NCBI GenBank assembly: GCA_022496185.1
Contig: WTXG01000223.1
Coordinates: 1 to 58,794, forward strand
DNA: 58,794 nt
From: Multifurca ochricompacta
Taxonomy: Eukaryota > Basidiomycota > Agaricomycetes > Russulales > Russulaceae
Direction of reading: 5' to 3'
Shown: positions 33,046-42,826 of the stretch, piece after piece
How positions within the stretch are numbered: position 1 is the stretch's first letter
Layout: every line of letters starts with the position of its first letter
Position numbers and translations under genes: made by a program
Notes under the pieces: model-generated
Databases searched by the model: none
Told to the model about the DNA's origin: nothing
What the model saw: only the letters and a program-made list of their open reading frames with translations

Positions 33046-34548
33046 GTGGCTTCCAGCCGCAGTCAGACCCTGTTTAAAGAAGAACTCATCGAACGCAGAG
33101 ACGAGAATAATCTTTCACAGCAAGTACTTGGCTCTGCCACCTGGAAAGACTTTGAATCCGAGTTTGGATACTATGTTTATCACAACAGAAGATACCAACC
33201 GGTAGAATACGACAACGAGAAGAGAGTTTGGTACTGTATCCGATACTCGGATAGCCGACACTCTTGGGTCACTACAGGACCTGCACCACCAGAATTTGGA
33301 TTAGGACCGTGGAGAGAAAATCCCCCAGCCATCGTTACGGACTCTGAACCAGAAGAGTACGTGGAAGAAAACAGTGAAGAAGCACTGGTATTAGCATCGA
33401 CTACCGCCCCAGTTGCACCCGCAGTTGTCACGATCAGAGCCCCTGCTTTGACAACTCCTCAGATATCCATACAATCTACCGACACCGTCACCCCATTTTA
33501 CCAGAATATGTCCACCATTGCCGCTCAACTTCCCGACCCAGCCCCTCCACCCCCAGTCATGGCACCGCCAAACATTCCTCCACCTTCAGGACGGCTGTCA
33601 GGCGTATTACCCCAGACATTCACAGGGGATCGCTCACAAAGCAAGAAGTTTATGCTGGAGTTCACTACCTTCAAAAACTTCAACCACGACGTCGCCCAGA
33701 TTATTAACCCGTTCCAGTGGGCTAATCTCTTTCTCTCTCTTATCCGAGGAGAGGCAGTAGACGATTGGACGATGGAGCAGCTGGAGTGGCTGAATGAACA
33801 AATAGAGAGTGGACGACGGACCACAAGTGAAAACCTCTGGGAAATAATCGCCCAGAGGTTTAAGGATGCATTTACTGACGGGCAAGCCAAACAGAAGGCG
33901 GCCCGTGAACTGAAGTCTCTAAAGATGGACAAAGGAGACCTTGATGCCTACGTCGCCAAGTTCAGAAGCTTGGCCAATAGAGCTGGGTATGACACCGACG
34001 AAGAGGCCACGTTGGACCTCTTCTCCCAAGGGTTACCAAACCCTTTGGTGAAAAACATCATACAATTTCATCACCCCAATGATTGGGATACCTGGGTTGA
34101 TGCCGCCCAGTGGCAGCAACAAGATTACCTCGACTTCCAAACACGTTTTGGGGTTGACACGAAGAAAGGGAAAACCTGAGACCAGTGGAAAGCAGCCTTT
34201 GGCGTCAAACCTGTGCATCACCAGAGGGATCCAAATGCCATGGATACCTCAGCAGATAGGACCCGAGCTAGGGCAACGCTCACAGAGGATGAGTGCCAGA
34301 TGTTGATGAAAGAGGGTCGGTGCTTCCGATGCAAAGCACAAGGACATATGTCTCGAGACTGTCCAAAGAAGGGGGCACGCGTTGCCGAAGCTACTACTAC
34401 CCCAGCTCACCCCATCAGTAACCCACCTATGACAGACAAACGAACCAAAGAGGAAAAGGCCCAGGACATATGGGCAAATATGATGAAGGAGAGTGAGGAA
34501 GTGCGTGCCATCTTGGTTGAGAAGGCATTCGCAAAGAAGGATTTTTAA
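33046..34548 (+). pseudogene. GypC gag with one TGA
   Basis: Open frame of 500 codons apart from TGA at 34177-34179, where GypA has CGA (KGKT-R-DQWK). The frame opens at GTG 33046, 6 nt after the self-priming site; the first in-frame ATG is more than 400 nt downstream. N-terminal region with an FGYYVY motif, an acidic and Pro-rich middle, a capsid-like domain (LPQTFTGDRSQSKKFMLEF onward), and a zinc knuckle CFRCKAQGHMSRDC. It ends KKDF followed by TAA. Pol overlaps in the -1 register at GGATTTTTA. Confidence 0.88.
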
Positions 34549-37500
34549 TTGGCTCTACCCCGTCGGCCTGGGCACGAGCACTCCATGTAACCTCTGTGTA
34601 TACTAGTCGCTTCAAATCTTTGAAAATACCAGTACATTTTGAAACTACACAGAGGACGGCCGATCGAGACATCCTGGTCGATTCAGGAGCTACAGATAAT
34701 TTCATAAGTCCACGACTAGCAAAGACTATGGGGCTGGGGATGCTGGCACTCCCCCAAGAAAAAAACATTTGGAACATTGATGGGACAGCCAACCAGGCAG
34801 GCAAAATCACGCACTATACTGATCTCAACGTCCAAGTAGGAGAAAGTACAAAGGTCATTCGTTTCCTCGTCACCAATCTGGGGGACGAAGATCTCATTTT
34901 GGGATATCCATGGCTGGCGGCATTCGAACCAAAGATTAACTGGACGGATGCCACTATGGACAAAGATTCTTACCCAGTCCTAATCACATCTTTGGGATAC
35001 GATTACTGGGCCCAGCATGCAGTGATTAATGGCACCGCTGAAGTGGAAAAAGAGGATCCTGGACGCTGTTACGTCACAAAGGCATCAGAACTGGCCCAGA
35101 GAGCAGTACAAGGACAAACCGAGAAAACCTTTGAAGAAGTAGTACCTGTCACTTATCATCGACACTGGAAGGTGTTCTTGGAAGAGGAGTCGCAGCGTTT
35201 CCCACCAGCGTGCCCCTGGGACCATGCTATCAATTTTGTGCCAGAGACACCGCAGGCAATAGATTGTAAAATCTACCCTTTGTCCCAACAAGAGCAGGAA
35301 GCGTTGACAATGTTTCTCGAAGAGCAACTGGCAAAAGGGTATATCCGTCCATCCAAATCGCAGTATGCCTCCCCCTTCTTCTTCATTAAAAAGAAGGATG
35401 GCAAGCTCCGACCCGTACAAGATTACCGACGCATAAACGCCTATACAGTAAAGAATGCCTATCCGTTGCCTCTTATTTCAGAACTTATCGACACCATGAG
35501 GGACAAATCACTCTTCTCAAAAATGGATGTCCGATGGGGGTATAACAACGTCCGGATCAGGGAGGGAGATCAATGCAAGGCAGCCTTTAAGACCAACCAA
35601 GGCCTGTTCAAGCCAAATGTCATGTTCTTTGGTCTTACCAACTCACCAGCCACCTTCCAATCAATGATGAATCACATTTTCCATGACCTTATTCTCACTG
35701 GTGAAGTAGTGGTGTACATGGATGACATACTAGTGGCAACTGCCGACGATCTCCTGCATCACCAGGAGCGAGTCCACCAGGTGTTGAGTATCCTACAAGA
35801 GCACGACCTATATCTCAAACCGTCAAAATGCTCATTCGAACAACGAAGTGTCGAGTACTTGGGGGTCATCTTGGAAGGAGGGCACGTACGAATGGATCCG
35901 GTGAAGGTGCAGGGGATTCGGGAATGGCCCACGCCCACATGTGTCAAAGAAGTAAGATCCTTTATAGGATTCTGCAACTTCTATCGACGTTTTGTATGAG
36001 GATTCTCTGGAATTGCGCAACCACTTAACAGGTTGTTAAAGAAGGACGTACCCTGGCACTGGGGAAAAGAGCAACAACAAGCATTTGAACAGATCCAAGA
36101 TATTGTTGGCTCAGAACCCGTCCTCCTGCAGCCGGATCTAGCAAAGCCTTTTGAACTTGAAGTCGACGCCTCCCACTTTGCCAACAGGGCAGTACTGAAT
36201 CAGAGGGACACCACGGGAGTGCTCCACCCAGTGGCCTTCTTTTCCGAGACGTTCTCACCAGCCGAATGAAATTATGACATTTGGGATCGCGAACTCCTTG
36301 CCATTGTAAAAGCCTTACGACATTGGAGACCATATCTAGCCGGAACCCCTCATAAAACCGTCATCCACACCGACCATTCCAACCTATTATATTGGAAGGA
36401 ACCCCATAAGATTAGTCGACGAGTCACCTGTGAAGTCCTGGAACTTGAGGAGTACAACTTCACACTAAAACATATTGCTGGAAGTCATAATGCCCGTGCA
36501 GACGCTCTATCACGAAGGGCAGATAAACAAGGAGGTGAAGAAGATAATGAAAATATCACCATACTCCCTGAAGAGGTCTTCATGCGTACAGCAGTTGTCA
36601 GCCTCCATGATATGGACTTATGGGCACAAGTATCACAGAATATGAACCAACAACTCTGCCAGTCCTGGGCAGAAGCACATAATCTGAAAAAGATAGATGG
36701 CCTTTGGTGGAAGGACGGTGATCGACTCGTTGTCACCGGTGGTGACAACATTAAGAGGGGGGTGATCCATTTTCACCACAACCTCCCCTCTGCGGGCCAC
36801 CCTGGCATTACTAACACATACGCCCTGGCCAAACGAGACTATTGGTGGCCCAACATGAAGAAGGACGTAGAGAGCTATGTTAAAGGATGTGCGGACTGCC
36901 AGGCCAATAAAGTAAATATGCATATGCGTCCACCAGCATTGTTCCCAATCACACCAACGGCCTCACTGTTACGACCCTACTCTTTTCCTGACCCTTACAC
37001 TGCACCTCCCCCTTGCACCACACTTGACTGTCCATTCCCCTATTCCACCATCCCTTGACCACTTTGGCCCCAGAACCCAGATGCCTATGGCCTTGTGCCT
37101 AGGACCTTTGACTTGATGCCCTTGGCTTACTGCCTTGGGACCCTGCCTGATGCCTGTGGCCTGTGTGCCCAGGACCCCACCCTGATGCCTGTGATATGAC
37201 ACTCATAGGACCCCATTCCTGACACCTGCACCTGACCCACTGATAGTTCAGCTACTGTGCTGTTGGCTGTAGACCCCCCTTCTCCTGATGCTTGGCCTTT
37301 ATCTTGGCCAGTATCTGTACCCTGTCCCTGTGGCTGACACCCATAGGATCTCTGACACTGTCCCTGCCAATCTAATCTTCGACTTTGGCTTGTACTTGAC
37401 CCTCTGCCAGTCATGTGACTCCTGGCCATGTGACCCTTGGCCATGTGATCCTTGACCATGTGATCCTTGACCATGTGATCCCTGACCCTGATCACAGCAT

Positions 37501-39319
37501 CTTCATCTGATCATTTACCCCTCTCTGATCACATGGCCCATCTGGCTTATCATTCGCTTCTCTGATTCCTGTGGGAGTATTCCCACATCCACCCTGACTC
37601 CTGTGGGACCTGTTATCTCCCCATTTACCCCTGACCCTGGTGGGAATCCTCCCACACTGATATGACTCCTGTGGGGCTGTCCCACATGATTATGCTTCTG
37701 ATAAGGCTTATCCTTATCATGGACTATATTTGACATCTTATCTGCTATTGGATGATAAGGACTCTGACCCTGTTCCTGATTAGCTACAAACCAGATCCCC
37801 ATACAGTATATAAGACCCTGTAGACAGTTTGTACAACCCTAGATTTGACCTCTTGTGTCTTCAGCCTAGAGATCTTAGACCCCAATACATCAGAAGCCTT
37901 TTCCCCCTCTTTTGCGTCCTTGAGATCCCTGCAGGGACCCCCATTGCCTCTGGCAATGGGTGTGTACCCTTCCCTTTGAACCCCTTTGCCATCTCCTAGG
38001 GCTCCAGTGTGCTCAGTGCATTTCCGGCACAGCAACTGGGCCCTGTCTCCACTTAACAGCCCTAGGGGATTAGCTCCCTTTGGCTGGCTCATCCCGTCTC
38101 CCTCTGTGCTTGATTATAGCACCAAACCTTAACCGATCCCGAAGCTAAACAGTGCCCAGAGTCTAGCCTTATCGTGCTAGGCTCGTGGCTGAGGTAATGG
38201 ACCCGCACCAACCCGTGCATGCCGCACAGAACGCTCCGCTGAGCGTAACACTCACTACCATTCCAGACCATTGCAATGGATTTTATTGTCAAGCTCCCCA
38301 TCTCCAGAGGCTTTGACTCAATCCTGACTATTACCGACCATGACTGCTCCAAAGCGGCACTGTTCATACCATGCAACGAGTCTATCACAGCGGAAGGGGT
38401 AGCCAAACTTTACCTGAATCACGTCTACCGACATTACGGCCTCCCAGAAAAGATCATTTCTGACCGTGACCCACGTTTCACCTCCACATTCGCCAAGGCA
38501 CTCTGTAAAGTCTTGGACATCACCCAAAACATTTCAACCGCCTACCATCCACAGACAGATGGACAGTCCGAAAGAACGAACCAATGGCTAGAACAGTACC
38601 TTCGATTCTGGTGCAATGGACGACAGGATGATTGGGCTGATTGGCTAGCCATGGCAGAATTTGCGCATAACTCATGGCCCAACGGGACCACCAAAACCCC
38701 TCCATTCTCACTTATCATGGGATGGACGCCGCAAATGACCTGGACCAATAAGCCAACAAACGTTCCATTAGCTGCACAGCGTATCGACCAATGGAATGAG
38801 GTCAGGAAATCGGCCAATGAAAATCTGCTCAAGGCGCAAAAGGCTCTGATGGACAGACCTTCGAAATTCACACCTTATTGGACCAATGACCTCATCTGGC
38901 TGGAAGGGAAGAACATTCATACATCACACCCAACGGCCAAGTTAGCACCCCGACGTCACGGACCATTCAAGATAACAAGGAAGCTGTCAGATGTGTCATA
39001 TGAACTCAAGCTTCCATCCACATGGAGAATTCACCCAGTCTTCCATGCCAAACTTCTGACACCCTATAGAGAGACGACCCTACATGGGGAAAACTTCCCG
39101 AGACCTCCCCCTGAATTAATCGATGGGGAAGCGGAATGGGAAGTGGAGCAGATTCTAGACTCCCAGCGAAAAGGCCATGGGCGCAAACTGCATTACCTAG
39201 TCAAGTGGAAAGGATTCCCGGACTCTGACAACTCGTGGGAGCCGACCAGGAATATCTTTGCCCCGGTCCTTATCTCGGAGTTTCATGACCAACATCCAGA
39301 AGCGCCCAGAGACAATTAA
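34548..39319 (+). pseudogene. GypC pol: protease, RT, RNase H, integrase, chromodomain
   Basis: Protease VDSGATDNFI near 34680; RT (KLRPVQDYRRIN, MDVRWGYNNVRI, FFGLTNSPATFQ, YMDDILVA); TGA at 35997-35999 after YRRFV; RNase H (VDASHFANRAVLNQRD); TGA at 36267-36269 in SPAE-NYDIWD, where GypA has Arg; integrase zinc region (HHNLPSAGHPG, CADCQ). The solo LTR interrupts at 36967. Integrase resumes at 38256 with MDFIVKLPISRGFD, STAYHPQTDGQSERTN, and a chromodomain EWEVEQILDSQRKGHGRK to WKGFPDSDNSWEP. The insert plus one target copy (1289 bp) accounts exactly for the frame change across it. Confidence 0.92.
36967..38250. repeat. Solo LTR (1284 bp) of a fourth LTR family inserted in GypC integrase
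   Basis: Ends TGTTACGACC and GAGCGTAACA, with terminal inverted TGTTACG/CGTAACA. It is flanked by the 5-bp duplication CTCAC at 36962-36966 and 38251-38255. No coding sequence is present, so it is a solo LTR left by recombination or a small non-autonomous element. Inside, near 37437-37490, is a short tandem repeat of CCATGTGATCCTTGA. A degenerate relative is at 7088-8239. The orientation of the parent element cannot be told. Confidence 0.88.
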
Positions 39320-39398
39320 AAGGAACCAACCTGCAGACTCTAAAGAAATTCCCCAGTACATGCTCCCACAGCAACGTCCTACCACCATCTATTCTATC

Positions 39399-40133
39399 AT
39401 GTCTTTCATCGCTGCCAATGCTGCCATTGATGCTTTCACCGCTACCAATGTAACTGTCAAAAACTTTCCCTCTGCCCATCCTTCTACACACCCCTCTTCA
39501 CCCATCGACTATGAGGCCGCTGCAGCTCAAGTAAAGAATCAATCTCCCAACCTGAACGATGACTTTGAGCACAGTGAGGAGCCACACCCGAACGACCTAT
39601 TGGGCATGGAGCTAGATGATGAAGTACCCAAATTTCCATTCATCGCTAACAACCCCAACTCGTCCATGTATTTCCCCCTCGAGATCACCATGGCCAATGG
39701 AACAACCGCCATCGCCAAGTACATATTCTATACCAATGGAGGAATGGACATCGCGGGCTGTATGAAGAAAGATGGCCCTGTTTACGGGGCCCCAGTCTAT
39801 CTAGAGGAAAGGTATACGGGATGTTTGCATCATATGTTGACCGACGAACAGCTTGGACATCTGGCCGCTGAGGACTCTCGCGCCTTTGCAATTGACGAAG
39901 TGATGAGTGACATGCGCCTTCCGCGTCTCAAAGCCGAAGTCATGCGACTGCGGAAGAATTTAACACTGTGCACAACACTCAACAAACAGTACAAGGAGCA
40001 CGCGAAAATGATGGCCCGACTCACTAACGGGATGTTCCAAGTTGAACAGGAGCTGGTAGAGATTCGAAAGAGATTGGAGATCGGGGATGCGTACCAGATT
40101 ATCGCTGAAAGGTACGCTGACACATACGCATGA
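39399..40133 (+). CDS. GypC ORF3: accessory retrotransposon protein of unknown function
   Basis: About 244 residues from ATG 39399 (MSFIAANAAIDAFTATN). The frame is open further upstream, where it overlaps the end of pol in another frame. Blocks as in GypA ORF3: ELDDEVPKFPFIANNPNSS, KYIFYTNGGMDIAGCM, YGAPVYLEERYTG, FAIDEVMSDM, and a C-terminal coiled coil (VEQELVEIRKRLEIG). It is intact while gag and pol both have stops. It sits 57 nt upstream of ORF4 on the same strand. Confidence 0.82.
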   Translation: MSFIAANAAIDAFTATNVTVKNFPSAHPSTHPSSPIDYEAAAAQVKNQSPNLNDDFEHSEEPHPNDLLGMELDDEVPKFPFIANNPNSSMYFPLEITMANGTTAIAKYIFYTNGGMDIAGCMKKDGPVYGAPVYLEERYTGCLHHMLTDEQLGHLAAEDSRAFAIDEVMSDMRLPRLKAEVMRLRKNLTLCTTLNKQYKEHAKMMARLTNGMFQVEQELVEIRKRLEIGDAYQIIAERYADTYA

Positions 40134-40190
40134 CCACTCCCCCCACGATCATTGGGGGCTGCCCCCTGACTACTGCCAAATCGGTTTGAG

Positions 40191-40586
40191 ATGCCACGGA
40201 TGCACGAGAACCCCCAGGGTGAGACATGCTGGCGATGTGATAGCAAGTATCACATTAGCTGGAACTGCCCGCTCAATCGCAAATGGTGCTGTCACTGCCG
40301 GAGTAATCTGCACTGGAGTCGCTTCTGCATTTTCCGTCACGTGGGTGTTGCCCCGACGATCGTCAACCCCTCAGGGTGGTGCAGCAAATGTCTGCATCAC
40401 AATGCAGGACATCGCAAACTCGATTGCCCAGTCTACGACTTATGCCAACAATGTGGACGACGTGGCCTGTATGGGTTCTTGCGCACGCATCAATGTGCGA
40501 CTGACGACACTTATACCACCGACGATCGAAACCTAGCAGATGATTATGTAGACCTGGTGCAGGACGATGACGGTGCACGTTTCTAG
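40191..40586 (+). CDS. GypC ORF4: multi-zinc-knuckle accessory protein
   Basis: 131 residues from ATG 40191 (MPRMHENPQGE), intact. Two perfect CX2CX4HX4C knuckles (CWRCDSKYHISWNC, CCHCRSNLHWSRFC) are followed by a CX2CX6HX4C variant (CSKCLHHNAGHRKLDC), a CQQCGRRGLYGFLRTHQC motif and an acidic tail (DDYVDLVQDDDG). Zinc knuckles of this type usually bind nucleic acid, as in retroviral nucleocapsid, but here the protein is separate from Gag, which already has its own knuckle. It lies just before the purine tract and 3' LTR. Confidence 0.85.
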   Translation: MPRMHENPQGETCWRCDSKYHISWNCPLNRKWCCHCRSNLHWSRFCIFRHVGVAPTIVNPSGWCSKCLHHNAGHRKLDCPVYDLCQQCGRRGLYGFLRTHQCATDDTYTTDDRNLADDYVDLVQDDDGARF

Positions 40587-40617
40587 CTGGGTCAGCTTGA
40601 ACCAGAAGGGAGGGTGA

Positions 40618-40834
40618 TGTTACGACCAGGGCCTAGCACCCCACTTTTCTTCACTCTCCCTAACGAGAACCCATCCCTTCCACCTACTCTCCATTTCTTG
40701 ATTACGTCCCCGTCCTGGGATCCCTCACGTGCCCTGCTTCCATCCCCGTGACTGTTGATTGTCCATGTTGACTCATTATTTACCTTTGCTGTGGATTCTC
40801 TTATCGCTTATCTCCCTATCTCTAAGACCGGACA
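40618..40834 (+). repeat. GypC 3' LTR, first 217 bp only
   Basis: It matches 32439-32655 with five differences by eye, all CpG transitions. It breaks off at AAGACCGGACA, after which an inverted LTR begins. Confidence 0.9.
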
Positions 40835-41422
40835 TGTTACATCCGGTGCAGGACGTTCCACACGACTTGTGTGACAGCGTTCATTCATGATCAGATAAGG
40901 GACCAATAGGATCCCTTGGAGTTTAGACGGGAGGAGTCAAAGTCGACAAGGCTGTACTTGAAGACAATGTTAAGCAGAAAGTACCAGAAGTACTGAGATG
41001 ATCGAGTCAAGCGTCCAAAGGGATGTCCAGAAGACAAGCACTGATGTATTCAATAAGTCGAGTCTGAAGTCTACAATGTAGTTACAGCGGACTTATATAC
41101 GTAATTGGGCGAGCGTCTAAAGATAAGATATCAAGGAGTCATATGGACCCGAATATACGAAAGCGGATGGCGTAAAGCCTGGCTTCTGATAGGGTATTAA
41201 GTAAGTGTCCGGTCTTAGAGATAGGGAGATAAGCGATAAGAGAATCCACAGCAAAGGTAAATAATGAGTCAACATGGACAATCAACAGTCATGGGGATGG
41301 AAGCAGGGCACGTGAGGGATCCCAGGACGGGGACGTAATCAAGAAATGGAGAGTAGGCAGAAGGGATGGGTTCTCGTTAGGGAGAGTGAAGAAAAGTGGG
41401 GTGCTAGGCCCTGGTCGTAACA
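40835..41422 (-). repeat. Inverted full-length gypsy LTR (GypC type)
   Basis: 588 bp from TGTTACATCCGG to GGTCGTAACA, the reverse complement of a GypC-type LTR, joined head-on to the truncated 3' LTR. The following five bases are CTAAC, the complement of the GTTAG that precedes the GypC 5' LTR. Confidence 0.9.
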
Positions 41423-41565
41423 CTAACATTCTTTACATAGAACTTTCTTTGTCTAGGTCAGTAGTATAGTTAATAGAGTTCTTCTAACCTCTGAAGTAAC
41501 TTTCTTTGTCTAGCTTAACCTGCTAACATCCACAGTCAGTATGCTGTGCCTCATGCCTGTTCGAC
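41423..41565 (+). repeat. Copia LTR fragment, plus sense
   Basis: Reverse complement of the start of a Copia-1-type LTR. It keeps two copies of the CTTTCTTTGTCTAG block and ends TGCCTGTTCGACA. It is interrupted on its left at CTAAC by the inverted gypsy LTR. Confidence 0.85.
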
Positions 41566-41995
41566 ATAGATTAGCTACTTTGTAGATTAGACTAGATACC
41601 GGAGTTTCGGACTATTGACATTATCATTATTACTTTCTTTCTCACATTCCGCAGTAGCTGACTGATGCACTGTGTAACATGTGATTCCTGTAGTGGCCAA
41701 TGGCCTTTCTCCCTCTGTTTGTTGTTTGGACTTTGTCCGGCACTTGTGGACTTATTCCCAGTGCACAGACCATCCCTTGGAAATGTATATAAGGGTGTCT
41801 GTTTCATCTCTTACACTTCAGAGTTTCTTCTACCTCTGAAGTGTAAGTCGTCCTCTCTACTATCATCATCACCTTTAGACTAACTCTGTATATAGAACTT
41901 GTCTCTCTAGGTGTGTAGTATAGTAATATAGAGTTTCTTCTACCTCTGAAGTAACTTGTCTCTCTAGCCTAACCCACTAACTCATTACAGTCAGT
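41566..41995 (+). repeat. Copia LTR fragment truncated at both ends, plus sense
   Basis: It starts inside the LTR (TAGATTAGCTAC) and ends CAGTCAGT. It contains the TATA box (TATATAAGGG near 41788) and the hairpin CTTACACTTCAGAG/CTCTGAAGTGTAAG just after it. Its duplicated block is CTTGTCTCTCTAG in both copies. Confidence 0.85.
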
Positions 41996-42528
41996 TGTTG
42001 AACACAGAAGATGTTCGGTGATGCTTCAGGCATCAGGTGATTAGATTAGCTACTTGTAGATTAGATTAGATACCGGAGTTTCGGACTTTTACATTATCTT
42101 TATTACTCTTTTTCTCACCTTCCGCAGTAGCTGACTGATACACCATGTAACATGTGATTTCTGTACTGGCCAATGGCCTTTATCTCTCTTGTTTATTGTT
42201 TGGACTTTGTCCGGCACTTGTGGACTTATTCCCAGTGCACAGACCATCCCTTGGACTGTATATAAGGGTGTCTGTTTCGTCTCTTACACTTCAGAGTTTT
42301 CTTCACCTCTGAAGTGTAAGTTCCATCTCTCTTACTTACTACCTTACCTTTGACTAACTGTCTCATGTAGATAACTTGTCTTTCTAGGTGTGTAGTATAG
42401 TATAACAGAGTTTTCTTCACCTCTGAAGTATAACTTGTCTTTCTAGCCTAACCCGCTAACCACACAGTCAGTATGCTGCGCACATGCCTGTTTCACATCA
42501 GTATGCTGCGCCTCATGCCTGTTTCACA
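41996..42528 (+). repeat. Solo copia LTR, plus sense, with duplicated 3' end
   Basis: It starts TGTTGAACACAGAAGATG and reaches CCTGTTTCACA at 42497, about 502 bp. The last 31 bp are then repeated with small changes to 42528. TATATAA is at 42259-42265 and a 14-bp-stem hairpin at 42283-42320 overlaps the expected transcript start. No internal element sequence follows. Confidence 0.87.
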
Positions 42529-42826
42529 ATAAGGAGGTATACATAGATAAACAAGAAGCAAACATAGGCAAAGCTTGGTCACAGGGATGAGGCACATGGG
42601 GGAACATAGGAGAGAGATGTGATCAGGAAGGACAAAGAGGATGGAATGGAGGGGTCTGCATCATGCAGGTCAAAGAAAAAAGGCAGACTGGGTACTGGTT
42701 GTAACACACAAGGGGGAATGTAAGAGGGGGATGTAATTAGAAAGGATAGTCCAGGTGGCACAGAAGGGTCTGTGTCATGTAAATCAAAGAAAAAGGGTGG
42801 CTGGGTAGATGCAAGGGTTGTAACAA
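42529..42826 (-). repeat. Gypsy LTR end fragments, tandemly duplicated
   Basis: 42529-42703 resembles the right third of a GypA-type LTR, ending GGTTGTAACA. A second, diverged copy of its last 120 bp or so follows (42704-42826), ending GGGTTGTAACA. 42827-43018 holds only copia-LTR-like scraps and the 3' flank of the next gene. Confidence 0.65.

Larger units (their letters stand above)
32439..40834 (+). mobile_element. GypC: chromodomain Ty3/Gypsy element, plus strand, with truncated 3' LTR
   Basis: Same family as GypA but a different subfamily and the opposite orientation. Order: 5' LTR (588 bp), self-priming site, gag, pol interrupted by a solo LTR, ORF3, ORF4, purine tract, and a 217-bp piece of 3' LTR (40618-40834). 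An inverted full LTR follows directly. Without the solo LTR the pol frame is continuous apart from three TGA codons in gag-pol. Confidence 0.93.

Noticed and set aside
38090..38230. A functional 5S rRNA gene
   Set aside because: Only part of the sequence resembles 5S and the helices cannot be completed; kept only as a low-confidence finding.
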